In this document: positions 27,104-35,468 of the stretch, one piece after another
How the letters are laid out: each line of letters begins with the position of its first letter
How positions within the stretch are numbered: position 1 is the first letter of the stretch
NCBI RefSeq assembly: GCF_050433445.1
Contig: NZ_JBNPXF010000014.1
Span: forward strand, 1 to 64,000
Length of the DNA: 64,000 nucleotides
Origin: Kroppenstedtia sanguinis
GTDB lineage: Bacteria > Bacillota > Bacilli > Thermoactinomycetales > DSM-45169
Direction: 5' to 3'
The notes under the pieces: model-generated
Seen by the model: only the letters and a program-made list of their open reading frames with translations
Told to the model about the DNA's origin: nothing
The model's database searches: none
Program-made: the position numbers and the translations under genes

Positions 27104-28525
27104 TTAGAGTATATATTGGCTCAGATCCCGGTTTCCCACCACATCCCCCAATCGCTCCCGGACGTATTCAGGAGTCACCTGAACCTCTTCCAAGGTAATA
27201 TCAGGAGCCTCAAAGGAGAGTTCCTCCAGCAAACGTTCCAATATCGTATGGAGCCGACGAGCCCCAATATTCTCCGTTCCTTGGTTGACATCCGCTGCCA
27301 GTTTTGCAATCTCCTGAATCGCAGTCTCCGTAAAGGTCACTCGAATTCCCTCGGTCTCCAGGAGAGCGGTGTACTGTTTGAGAAGGGCGCCTTTGGGTTC
27401 GGTCAATATGCGGACAAAATCCTCCGCCTTCAGATCCCCCAGTTCCACACGGATCGGGAACCTTCCCTGCAGTTCCGGGATCATGTCAGAGGGTTTGGCA
27501 GTGTGGAAAGCGCCCGCGGCGATAAACAGAATGTGATCCGTCTTTACCGGGCCGTACTTGGTCATCACCGTGGAACCCTCCACGATGGGCAGGATATCCC
27601 GTTGCACCCCTTCTCTGGAGACATCAGGCCCTCCCTGCCGATCCTTGCCCGCAATTTTATCCACCTCATCGATGAAGATGATCCCCGTCTGTTCCACCCG
27701 GCTCATGGAATCCTGCTGCACTTGGTCCATATCGATCAGCTTCTGTCCTTCTTCCTGGATCAGAACCTTGCGGGCCTCCCGGACAGGAAGACGGCGTTTC
27801 TTGGTCTTTTTGGGCATAAACTGTCCCAGCATCTCCTGCATATTAATCCCCATCTGTTCTGCACTGGAGCCAGCAAACATATCCATCATCGGCAATTGAT
27901 CTTCCACTTCGATCTCGATCACTTCATCTTCCAATGAACCGCTCTTCAGTTGAAAGCGGACCTTACGCTTCCTCTGCTCCAGCTCTTGGTTGCGGTTTTC
28001 TTCCTCCGCATCGGAGTTGCGTTCCCCTTTTCCTGAGTTGAACAGCATCTCCAATGGGTTTTTAAATTGATTGCTTCCTTTGCCGGAGGGGACCAGGAGA
28101 GAAACGATTCTTTCATCAGCCAGCTCTTCCGCCTTCTCCTTCACTTCTTCCAATTTTTCCGCCTTGACGATGCGGATGGCCGTCTCCACCAAATCCCGCA
28201 CCATCGATTCCACATCCCGACCTACATAGCCGACTTCCGTAAATTTGGTCGCCTCCACCTTAACAAAGGGAGCCCCGACCAAGCGAGCGAGGCGACGGGC
28301 GATCTCTGTCTTCCCGACACCGGTGGGACCAATCATCAAGATGTTTTTGGGAACCACTTCGTCTTTCAGATCTTCCGGTAGCAGTGTCCTCCGGTAACGA
28401 TTGCGGAGAGCCACAGCCACCGCCCGCTTTGCCTCGTTCTGGCCTACAATGTATTTATCGAGCTCCGCCACGATTTCCCGCGGAGTCCGTTTGGATTGCT
28501 TATCAGGGGATACGGTCACCCTCAT
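27104..28525 (-). CDS. hslU: HslU (ClpY) unfoldase ATPase
   Basis: AAA+ ATPase ring that feeds proteins to the HslV protease. Walker A GPTGVGKTEIARRLA (about 71-85), pore segment EVGYVGRDVE, Walker B IIFIDEVDKIA and the C-terminal sensor-2 region with NIGARRLHTILERLLEE are visible, with an Ile/Leu-ending C-terminal tail (SQYIL) that docks into HslV. The I-domain spans about residues 110-260. 473 aa. It overlaps the hslV stop by 4 bases. Confidence 0.96.
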   Translation of the reverse strand: MRVTVSPDKQSKRTPREIVAELDKYIVGQNEAKRAVAVALRNRYRRTLLPEDLKDEVVPKNILMIGPTGVGKTEIARRLARLVGAPFVKVEATKFTEVGYVGRDVESMVRDLVETAIRIVKAEKLEEVKEKAEELADERIVSLLVPSGKGSNQFKNPLEMLFNSGKGERNSDAEEENRNQELEQRKRKVRFQLKSGSLEDEVIEIEVEDQLPMMDMFAGSSAEQMGINMQEMLGQFMPKKTKKRRLPVREARKVLIQEEGQKLIDMDQVQQDSMSRVEQTGIIFIDEVDKIAGKDRQGGPDVSREGVQRDILPIVEGSTVMTKYGPVKTDHILFIAAGAFHTAKPSDMIPELQGRFPIRVELGDLKAEDFVRILTEPKGALLKQYTALLETEGIRVTFTETAIQEIAKLAADVNQGTENIGARRLHTILERLLEELSFEAPDITLEEVQVTPEYVRERLGDVVGNRDLSQYIL

Positions 28526-29061
28526 ACCTCCTCCAGAACGATTTGCTCATTAGTAAACACACAGATTTCCGACGCGATGGTGAGTGCTGCCTTTGCGATC
28601 TCACGCGCGGTGAGGTTGGAGGCGTAACGGCTGAGCGCCCTGCCTGCCGACAGGGCGTAACTTCCTCCAGAACCGATGGCCATCATCCCGTCATCGGGCT
28701 CAATCACTTCCCCGTTACCGGAGACCAGCAACAGATGCTCCTGATCCATCACCACCAACATCGCTTCCAACTTGCGGAGCACTTTATCCGCCCGCCACTC
28801 TTTGGCTAGCTCAACGGCTGCTCGCGGCAGATTGCCATGGAACTCTTCCAGCCTGCCTTCAAATTTCTCAAACAGAGTGACAGCGTCCGCCACCGATCCC
28901 GCAAAGCCTGCCACTACCTGACCCCGATAGAGACGGCGGACTTTTTTGGCCTGGTGTTTCATAATCATTTGGTTGCCGAAGGTTACCTGACCATCACCGG
29001 CTATCGCCCCTGAACCGTTATGGTGGATCGCAAATATGGTCGTTGCATGCATGCTTTCCAA
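28522..29061 (-). CDS. hslV: HslV (ClpQ) peptidase
   Basis: Proteasome-beta-like peptidase that forms the core of HslUV. It has HATTIFAIHHNG near the N terminus and the family block AIAGDGQVTFGNQMIMK. In this family the N-terminal nucleophile is exposed by processing: Thr in most bacteria, Ser in B. subtilis ClpQ. This protein has a short N-terminal extension before TT like B. subtilis, so the mature N terminus is uncertain. The start is TTG after GGAGGGGG. xerC (codV), which normally precedes it, is absent. Confidence 0.94.
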   Translation of the reverse strand: MESMHATTIFAIHHNGSGAIAGDGQVTFGNQMIMKHQAKKVRRLYRGQVVAGFAGSVADAVTLFEKFEGRLEEFHGNLPRAAVELAKEWRADKVLRKLEAMLVVMDQEHLLLVSGNGEVIEPDDGMMAIGSGGSYALSAGRALSRYASNLTAREIAKAALTIASEICVFTNEQIVLEEV

Positions 29062-29140
29062 CCTGTTTTCCCCCTCCGGGTCAACCTCCTTCGGCTAACA
29101 CTTGTGCCGAGGCAGGTCAACGGCTCTATTGCCTGTGGTT

Positions 29141-29166
29141 GGCACTTTTTTCTGCAAAAAAGTGTC
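29141..29166 (-). terminator. Hairpin downstream of trmFO
   Basis: The stem CACTTTTTT / AAAAAAGTG lies in the 240-base gap between trmFO and hslV. It lacks a separate T tail, so terminator function is only likely. Confidence 0.4.
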
Positions 29167-29301
29167 AAAGCTTCCCAATTCCAGACTCTACTTCATCGTA
29201 TCACAGAGGGTTTGGCCCAATCAAGGCAACAAAAAAGGGGAATTCCAATGACAACGCTGTTGCCAGGATCGGTTCCTGCCAATCCCAACAACAGCGTGGA
29301 C

Positions 29302-30630
29302 TTATCCAGCGGAAGTTTCCTTTGCCGTCACATAAGAAGAGAATTCCTTCATGGATTCGAGAGCACGCTCGGCCAGTTGACGAACACGCTCCCGCTTCGG
29401 TTTCACCCGGGTTTCCAAGGGAGGGAAAAGGCCGAAGTTGATATTCATCGGCTGAAAATGGTTCGGATCCGCCTCTGTAATATAACGGGCCAAACTGCCC
29501 ATCGCCGTTTCCGTTGGAAAGACGACAGGTGCTTCGTTCATTGCCAGACGAGCGGCGTTGATGCCGGCGATCAGACCCGCCGCCGCCGATTCCACATAGC
29601 CCTCCACCCCAGTCATCTGCCCGGCGATGAAGAGATCCTTCCGCTCTCGAAACTGATAGGTCGGCAAAAGTGCTCTCGGTGAATTGATAAAGGTATTGCG
29701 ATGCATCACCCCGTAGCGGACAATCTCCGCCTGTTCCAGACCGGGGATCATCTGGAGAATCCGTTTCTGTTCTCCCCACTTCAGATGGGTCTGAAATCCG
29801 ACGAGATTGTAGAGAGTACCCGCCCCGTTATCCTGACGCAACTGAACCACGGCATAAGGTTGCTTCCCTGTTCTGGGATCTGTGAGCCCTACAGGTTTCA
29901 TCGGACCGTACAGGATGGTTTTCTCCCCGCGACGGGCCATCACTTCAATAGGCATACAGCCTTCAAAGTAAATCTCCTTTTCAAATTCCTTCAGCGGACT
30001 CACTTCCGCCTCCACCAGAGCTTTATAAAAACGGCGAAACTCCGCCTCCGTCATCGGACAGTTGATATACGCCGCCTCCCCTTTGCCGTATCGGGAGGCA
30101 ATAAATGCTTGATCCATATCGATACTGTCCTTAGTCACAATCGGTGCTGCCGCATCGTAAAAGTAGAGATGCTCTTCACCAGCCAGCTTGCGGATTTCCC
30201 GAGAGAGAGCATCGGTAGTGAGGGGGCCAGTGGCAATCACTGTGATGCCGTCGGGGATCTCTGCCACCTCCTCTTCGAGGATCTCCACCTTCTCATGATT
30301 GCGCAACCTCTCGGTTACACAATTGGAAAAACCTTTCCGATCCACGGCCAACGCTCCCCCGGCGGGCACGGAGTGGGTGTCGGCACACCCGAGGATAAGG
30401 GAGTCCAGTTGCCGCATCTCCTCTTTCAGAATTCCGACCGCATTGCTCAAATCATTGGAGCGGAGTGAATTGCTACAGACCAACTCCGCGAATTGCCCAG
30501 TGTGATGGGCCGGCGTTTGCCTTTTCGGTCGCATCTCCACCAGGCGGACGTCCACACCGCGACAGGCCAACTGCCACGCCGCTTCACTGCCGGCCAAACC
30601 GGCTCCGATCACCGTTACCCTTTGGGTCAT
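29302..30630 (-). CDS. trmFO: Folate/FAD-dependent tRNA (m5U54) methyltransferase TrmFO
   Basis: Methylates U54 of the tRNA T-loop using methylenetetrahydrofolate and FADH2. The FAD-binding GAGLAGSEAAW is at residues 9-19. The catalytic Cys is Cys52 in ELVCSNSLRSNDLSNAVG. GFQTHLKWGEQKRILQMIPGLE and the C-terminal GQMTGVEGYVESAAAGLIAG complete the family pattern. The length is 442 aa. It follows topA by 12 bases, as in the Bacillus dprA-topA-trmFO order. Confidence 0.96.
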   Translation of the reverse strand: MTQRVTVIGAGLAGSEAAWQLACRGVDVRLVEMRPKRQTPAHHTGQFAELVCSNSLRSNDLSNAVGILKEEMRQLDSLILGCADTHSVPAGGALAVDRKGFSNCVTERLRNHEKVEILEEEVAEIPDGITVIATGPLTTDALSREIRKLAGEEHLYFYDAAAPIVTKDSIDMDQAFIASRYGKGEAAYINCPMTEAEFRRFYKALVEAEVSPLKEFEKEIYFEGCMPIEVMARRGEKTILYGPMKPVGLTDPRTGKQPYAVVQLRQDNGAGTLYNLVGFQTHLKWGEQKRILQMIPGLEQAEIVRYGVMHRNTFINSPRALLPTYQFRERKDLFIAGQMTGVEGYVESAAAGLIAGINAARLAMNEAPVVFPTETAMGSLARYITEADPNHFQPMNINFGLFPPLETRVKPKRERVRQLAERALESMKEFSSYVTAKETSAG

Positions 30631-30642
30631 AGATCCTCCCCC

Positions 30643-32718
30643 TCAATTTTTCTCCTCTTGGTAATCACAGTGAGTACATTGGATCATAGTTCCCTTTTTC
30701 CTCTTCTTCTCCACCATCAAATGGCTACAACGAGGGCAGGGTCGAGGATTCGGTTTGTCCCAAGAGACAAACTCGCACTCCGGATAGCGGCTACACCCAT
30801 AAAAAGTGCGTTGTCTTTTACTTTTTCTTTCCACGATCTCCCCTTCTTTGCAGCGGGGACAGGTAACACCTGTGGACTTCAGGATCGGTTTTGCATTACG
30901 GCAATCCGGAAACCCTGAACAGGCTAGGAATTTTCCGTAACGACCAAATTTGTAAACCATCGGGCTTCCGCATTTTTCACAGACTTCATCGGAAACCTCG
31001 TCTTGAATCTCTACTTCCTTCATCTCTTCCTCTGCCACTTCCAACCGCTTTGCAAACTTTTCATAGAATCGTTCTAAAATCTGGACCCAATCCACCTTGC
31101 CCTCTTCGACGTAGTCCAGGCTTTCCTCCATGCTGACGGTAAATTCCACATCCAGAATCTCAGGGAAGAACTCCTCCATCAGGGAGATGACAATCTCCCC
31201 CAATTCCGACGGGACAAAACGCCGTTCTTCCAGCATCACGTAGCCCCGCTTCTGAATCGTACTCAGCGTGGGAGCATAGGTGCTGGGGCGCCCGATTCCC
31301 TTTTCCTCCAGGGTTTTTACCAAACGAGCTTCGGTATAGCGGGGCGGAGGTTGGGTGAAATGCTGTTGCGGGCGGATGGATTTTCTTTTCAGTAGCTGCC
31401 CTTTCTCCAGCGCAGGCAAGAATTTGTTTTCTTCCTTGGTTCCATCATCATTGCCCTCGGTATACACCTTCATAAACCCAGGAAACTTGATTTTGGATCC
31501 CGTCGCCCGAAACAGCGCCTCCCCCACCTGAATGTCGGCAGAGATCTGGTCCAGAACCGCAGGGGACATCTGACTAGCGAGAAACCGTTCCCAGATCAAT
31601 TTGTATAGTCGATACTGATCCCGGGATAGGTGAGGTTTCATCTCAGCAGGTGTCCGCAAAACCGATGTGGGACGAATCCCTTCATGAGCATCCTGAGCCC
31701 CGGCCTGCTTTTTATGGGTCCGGGGGCGAGCCGGAAGGTAAGAGTCCCCATACTTTCCCTGGATGTATTCCCGGGCTTCCTGGCGAGCGGTTTCTGAGAT
31801 CCGGGTGGAATCTGTCCGCATATAGGTGATCAGACCGACGGAGCCCTCCTTTTTTCCTAGATTCACCCCTTCATAGAGCTGCTGGGCAATCGTCATCGTT
31901 TTCGCTGCACGAAAGTTGAGCTTGCGGGCCGCTTCCTGTTGCAACGAGCTCGTGATGAAAGGCGGGGCGGGGTTGCGCCGCCGCTCACTCTGTTTCACTT
32001 CCTCCACAGTAAACCGTTTACCCTTGATCGCTTCCAGCAGCTCTTGAACCTCTGCCTCATTTTTCAGTTCTTTCTTCTTCTTTCCGTATCCGTGAAACTT
32101 CGCTTCCAAAGTCTCCCCCTTCGCGTCCAGAACCGCTGTCACCGTCCAGTATTCTTCCGGTTGGAAATTACGGATCTCCTTTTCCCGGTCGATGATGAAC
32201 TTGACGGCTACCGATTGGACCCGTCCCGCGGAGAGTCCCTTTCTCACTTTCTTCCACAGTACTGGGCTGATCCCGTATCCCACCAGACGATCCAAAATTC
32301 TGCGCGCTTGTTGCGCCTGAACTAAGTCCAGGTCAATCTTGCGCGGATGCTTGAAGGCATCTTTGACCGCCTGTTTGGTGATCTCGTTAAACACCACCCG
32401 GCACTCTTCATCCACCTCCATATTGAGGCTGTGAGCCAGATGGTAGGCGATGGCTTCCCCTTCCCGATCCGGGTCAGCCGCCAGATAGACACGCTTCACC
32501 TTTTTTTTGGCGTCTCTCAGTTCCTTGAGGACATCCCCTTTCCCCCGGATCGTGATATATTTTGGTTGGAATCCGTTTTCAGTGTCCACGCCCAGTTGAC
32601 TTTTGGGCAAATCCCGCACGTGACCCATCGAGGCTTTGACGATATATTTTCTCCCCAAATACTTACTGATGGTTTTCGCTTTGGCGGGCGATTCGACAAT
32701 GACCAAAGAATCGGCCAT
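30643..32718 (-). CDS. topA: DNA topoisomerase I
   Basis: Type IA enzyme that relaxes negative supercoils. It has an N-terminal Toprim domain (SLVIVESPAKAKTISKYLG ... DPDREGEAIAYHL), and the active-site Tyr lies in GLITYMRTDSTR (about residue 297). Three C-terminal zinc ribbons follow: CEKCG...C, CPRCKEG...C and CPRCSHL...CTHC. The length of 691 aa matches B. subtilis. It heads the topA-trmFO operon. Confidence 0.97.
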   Translation of the reverse strand: MADSLVIVESPAKAKTISKYLGRKYIVKASMGHVRDLPKSQLGVDTENGFQPKYITIRGKGDVLKELRDAKKKVKRVYLAADPDREGEAIAYHLAHSLNMEVDEECRVVFNEITKQAVKDAFKHPRKIDLDLVQAQQARRILDRLVGYGISPVLWKKVRKGLSAGRVQSVAVKFIIDREKEIRNFQPEEYWTVTAVLDAKGETLEAKFHGYGKKKKELKNEAEVQELLEAIKGKRFTVEEVKQSERRRNPAPPFITSSLQQEAARKLNFRAAKTMTIAQQLYEGVNLGKKEGSVGLITYMRTDSTRISETARQEAREYIQGKYGDSYLPARPRTHKKQAGAQDAHEGIRPTSVLRTPAEMKPHLSRDQYRLYKLIWERFLASQMSPAVLDQISADIQVGEALFRATGSKIKFPGFMKVYTEGNDDGTKEENKFLPALEKGQLLKRKSIRPQQHFTQPPPRYTEARLVKTLEEKGIGRPSTYAPTLSTIQKRGYVMLEERRFVPSELGEIVISLMEEFFPEILDVEFTVSMEESLDYVEEGKVDWVQILERFYEKFAKRLEVAEEEMKEVEIQDEVSDEVCEKCGSPMVYKFGRYGKFLACSGFPDCRNAKPILKSTGVTCPRCKEGEIVERKSKRQRTFYGCSRYPECEFVSWDKPNPRPCPRCSHLMVEKKRKKGTMIQCTHCDYQEEKN

Positions 32719-32747
32719 GCCTCGACCCCCTCTCTAAAAAATAAACC

Positions 32748-32775
32748 GTAATACTGATCATCATTCTAATGTCAA
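32748..32775 (-). promoter_or_regulatory. Candidate topA promoter
   Basis: A consensus TTGACA is followed 16 bases later by TATTAC on the minus strand, about 30 bases before the topA start. Apart from the MFS terminator, I see nothing else in the rest of the 292-base gap. Confidence 0.5.
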
Positions 32776-32933
32776 TCTTTACCCAATTCGCCACAGGGTA
32801 TAAACCCCAGAGGTAAAGCTGACGGATCTGGAGTGGATCGGTTCCTGTCGCTCTTGTACCATATCAAATGGAGAAGCCCCTGAGCAATGAGGTGATTTGA
32901 AGTCTATCCATTTTCAGGGTTCTCTTGCATAAG

Positions 32934-32968
32934 GAAAAAGCCTGCTTCCCGTTACGGGAACAGGCTTT
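32934..32968 (-). terminator. Terminator after the MFS transporter gene
   Basis: The long stem AAGCCTGTTCCCG / CGGGAAGCAGGCTT is followed by T residues on the minus strand. Confidence 0.85.
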
Positions 32969-33010
32969 ATGAATGATTCGTTTCCTCACTATCAAAATCC
33001 TGCCGGCTAC

Positions 33011-34336
33011 CTAGGATGACACCCCCTCTTCCAGGGAGCCGCTCCCTTGTGCCCTCGACAAACGGCGATACTCAGGCGCCCGATTCAACCGACGGAACAG
33101 GAGCTGATACACCCCCGCACTGACGAAAGCACAGATCCCTAACAAGAAGAAAGTCCATCCATATCCGACCCAAGCCGTGGCTGGAATGGCCACAGGAGCG
33201 ATCGCCCGGCCGATCGAAAAGCGCAGGCTGGCAGCGGCAAAATATTGTCCCCGCATATTCTGCGGAGCCAACTTGGAGACAAATCCTTCCTGGATTCCGA
33301 CCACAGCCAATTCCCCTGCCGTCAGGAAAATCATCCCTGCCACCGCCACCCAGAGGGCTGTGGAACTTCCAAATACCCACATCGACACTCCGTACAAGAG
33401 AGAAGAGAGGATAAAAACACGCCCTTCCGGAAACCGGTTCACCCAACGGGTCACGATGACAGTCAACAGAGCCACCAAGAACCCGTTTAAAGCCAACAGC
33501 CAACCGAAAAACTCCGCCCCTCCCGTCTGAATCGACCGATTCCCGAAAGAAAACAGTGTCTGTTGCGAGATCGCCTCCTTGACGTAAACCGCTACAGTCA
33601 GGTCCAATTGCATAAAGGTCTGGGCTACCAGAATTCCCGCCACGATAAACAACATAAAGTTGCGGTCAGACAGAATCACCCGATAATCCTGCAACTGAAC
33701 CCACAAAAAGCGGTACCAAGGCAACTTTTTCCCTTCTGGAAATCCGGATGTCTCTCCCTTTTGGGGCACCGTCTCCCGAATCCAATAGCTAATCGCTACA
33801 GCCACAAGTAGACTGATCAGCGCGGCGACCACAAGCAAGGCAAATCGGTACTTGAAGAAGAAGATTCCACCTAGAATCGGACCGACCACCACTGCGATAT
33901 TGACCGTGGTGTAAAATACCGCAAACACTTCATTCCGGTGTTTCGGTTTCACCAGATCCGCCACCATCGCGTGGCTGGCAGGCAAGTACAGAGAATTGGA
34001 AATGCCTAGGGCACTGAAACAGATGAAGGTCAGCATCGGGGAATGGTACCAAGGAGAGTTGGCCAAAGCAAAAAAGACAAAAGCAATCCCATCCACCACT
34101 GACGCGATCAACATCATCCGCTTGCGGCCGAACCGGTCGGCGCAATAACCCCCGATTACGTTGGCCAATACCCCGATCACCTGGGATACAATCAACAGCG
34201 CACCGGCGGTTCCTTTGCCAAAGGACTCGGCAAAATAGATCGCCATGAAAGGAAAGAACATCCAGAACAGGATGTTGACCATCCCTTCACCCAACAGTCG
34301 GATTTTCAAATTCAAATCCCACTCTTTCCAACGCAT
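33011..34336 (-). CDS. MFS multidrug-type transporter
   Basis: A 441-aa membrane protein with 12 predicted hydrophobic spans. The major-facilitator loop 2-3 signature GGYCADRFGRKRMM is clear. A long basic loop (about residues 185-225) joins the two halves, and the C-terminal cytoplasmic tail is charged. The start at ATG 34336 follows GGAGGGG. The gene is inserted between topA and dprA, which are adjacent in Bacillus. It is preceded by its own promoter, a leader ORF and an intrinsic terminator just upstream of the ribosome site, a layout seen in antibiotic-inducible efflux genes. The substrate cannot be assigned. Confidence 0.88.
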   Translation of the reverse strand: MRWKEWDLNLKIRLLGEGMVNILFWMFFPFMAIYFAESFGKGTAGALLIVSQVIGVLANVIGGYCADRFGRKRMMLIASVVDGIAFVFFALANSPWYHSPMLTFICFSALGISNSLYLPASHAMVADLVKPKHRNEVFAVFYTTVNIAVVVGPILGGIFFFKYRFALLVVAALISLLVAVAISYWIRETVPQKGETSGFPEGKKLPWYRFLWVQLQDYRVILSDRNFMLFIVAGILVAQTFMQLDLTVAVYVKEAISQQTLFSFGNRSIQTGGAEFFGWLLALNGFLVALLTVIVTRWVNRFPEGRVFILSSLLYGVSMWVFGSSTALWVAVAGMIFLTAGELAVVGIQEGFVSKLAPQNMRGQYFAAASLRFSIGRAIAPVAIPATAWVGYGWTFFLLGICAFVSAGVYQLLFRRLNRAPEYRRLSRAQGSGSLEEGVSS

Positions 34337-34372
34337 CGGTTTCCCCTCCATTCCTCTGTTTTTTTCGGACAC

Positions 34373-34412
34373 AAAAAAGAACCATGAGCAAGGGTTCCTT
34401 TGCCCATGGTTC
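34373..34412 (-). terminator. Attenuator-type terminator upstream of the MFS gene
   Basis: A stem of about 15 pairs (GAACCATGGGCAAAG / CCCTTGCTCATGGTTC) with a tetraloop-like turn and six T on the minus strand ends only 36 bases before the MFS start codon. A terminator at this place must be conditionally bypassed for the transporter to be made. Confidence 0.75.
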
Positions 34413-34430
34413 CCGGGTCCCGAATGCGTT

Positions 34431-34625
34431 CTATGCCTGCCCCGCCCAGGGAGCCAGAACAGAATGGACCGCGCAGGAGATGGAAAGGAATCCCTTGCGT
34501 AGACGAATGAATTTACTTGTTTTTCCAAGCAAAGATAAACGGATCCCATGAAGTACCGCTACAAGGCACAACTGCGGCGAGATCCGATTCATCGTACTTG
34601 CAGTGATAGAGAGTTGACTACACAT
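34431..34625 (-). CDS. Possible 64-aa leader ORF of the MFS attenuator
   Basis: An ATG at 34625 lies 11 bases after a strong AGGAGG and opens a 64-codon frame that stops at 34431, about 20 bases before the terminator stem. The peptide has no recognisable domain. Its place between a good promoter and the attenuator suggests a regulatory leader whose translation could sense ribosome-stalling drugs; this is inference. If not translated, the region is simply a 5' leader. Confidence 0.4.
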   Translation of the reverse strand: MCSQLSITASTMNRISPQLCLVAVLHGIRLSLLGKTSKFIRLRKGFLSISCAVHSVLAPWAGQA

Positions 34626-34666
34626 GGACCTTTCCACCTCCTTCTTCCGAAAAATTGATATCCCTC

Positions 34667-34695
34667 ATTCTATCCCATCTCCCAAAACAAAGCAA
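34667..34695 (-). promoter_or_regulatory. Promoter of the MFS leader
   Basis: TTGCTT and TAGAAT are spaced by 17 bases on the minus strand, about 25 bases upstream of a strong ribosome site. Confidence 0.65.
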
Positions 34696-34811
34696 CGGTT
34701 TTTGGAAATGCGAAACCTCAGCTGCCCCTCTCCGCAACACCATAACGGGAACGGAGTTTACCTAGCGGGAGGTGTGTAGCCACTCCTTCACTTCCAGCTA
34801 AGCATCCCATT

Positions 34812-34836
34812 AAAAAAGGGAGGGATTCCCCCTCCC
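34812..34836 (-). terminator. Terminator after the small basic protein gene
   Basis: The stem GGGAGGGGG / CCCTCCC (AAT loop) is followed by six T on the minus strand, just past the stop at 34848. Confidence 0.8.
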
Positions 34837-34847
34837 CGATCGATCTG

Positions 34848-35129
34848 TTACCGCGATCGCGATTTTTTGCGACGGAAATCACCGATAAAAGTGACAAACT
34901 CTCCCCGCCGCAGATGGATAGTTCCCCGATTGAAAGCGCGGAAGGAGTTGAAAACAATCGCCGTGCGTCTCTTGCAGGTTACCCGGACAAAATCCCCGGG
35001 ACGCAATGCCATCTTTGCCACCCGCACACGGGAAAAATGACACGCCAATCTGACCACCTCAAGCGGACGAACAGCGAATCGTTTCTTTTTCCGCTGATGC
35101 TCTAGGATTACTTGACTGGATCCAGCCAT
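34848..35129 (-). CDS. Small basic protein of unknown function
   Basis: A 93-aa, strongly basic product with an N-terminal KKKRFAVRPLEVVRLACHF and a C-terminal RRKKSRSR tail. The middle (LRPGDFVRVTCKRRTAIVFNSF...GEFVTFIGDF) looks like a compact all-beta domain. The ATG is preceded by AAAGGAGTGA, and a strong terminator follows, so it is a real monocistronic gene. I do not recognise the family. The basic charge suggests nucleic-acid or envelope binding, which is speculation. Confidence 0.7.
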   Translation of the reverse strand: MAGSSQVILEHQRKKKRFAVRPLEVVRLACHFSRVRVAKMALRPGDFVRVTCKRRTAIVFNSFRAFNRGTIHLRRGEFVTFIGDFRRKKSRSR

Positions 35130-35166
35130 AATCGAGGGATCACTCCTTTGCCCGTTTCTATTTTTA

Positions 35167-35371
35167 TCAGGGCTGTTGATTAATCAGGAAATGGGTGGTG
35201 GAACCAAAACTGACCTTTCGCTCTTTCCCTTGCCTCCATCGTAAAATATGGCTTGAGGGGACGGGGAGGGTGGGAGGGCTACGATCTCTTGCAAAGAGCG
35301 CAAAGGCGAATCAAAGTCCAACCATCCCGACCTTAGTTCCTGCCTAAAATATGACTAATCAACACGCCTGT
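35167..35371. mobile_element. Candidate 205-bp MITE (copy C)
   Basis: It starts CAGGGCTGTTGATTAATCA and ends TGACTAATCAACACGCCTG; these are imperfect inverted repeats of 19 bases. It has no open frame of note. The right end is shared with the copy at the left window edge and the general design with 26997-27101. It fills most of the 339-base gap between the small basic protein gene and dprA. No clear target duplication was found, so the mobile-element label is tentative. Confidence 0.45.
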
Positions 35372-35423
35372 ATTTCTATATGTAAAAGAAGTATGGTTGG
35401 AAATGAGCAGATGCCATGGAAAC

Positions 35424-35452
35424 AAAAAAATAAGCACCTTCAACGGAAGATG
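35424..35452 (-). terminator. Terminator after dprA
   Basis: The stem GCATCTTC / GAAGGTGC (one G-T pair) with a 4-base loop is followed by TTATTTTTTT on the minus strand. Confidence 0.7.
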
Positions 35453-35468
35453 CCAAATTGGGAAACTC

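Noticed and set aside
27020..27937. 305-codon plus-strand frame opposite hslU
   Set aside because: Shadow of hslU; no ribosome site or family.
29201..29779. 192-codon minus-strand frame overlapping trmFO in another frame
   Set aside because: TrmFO in this interval is intact and conserved, so the second frame is chance.
32776..32933. Possible RNA gene between topA and the MFS gene
   Set aside because: No tRNA cloverleaf, riboswitch core or conserved hairpin could be seen.
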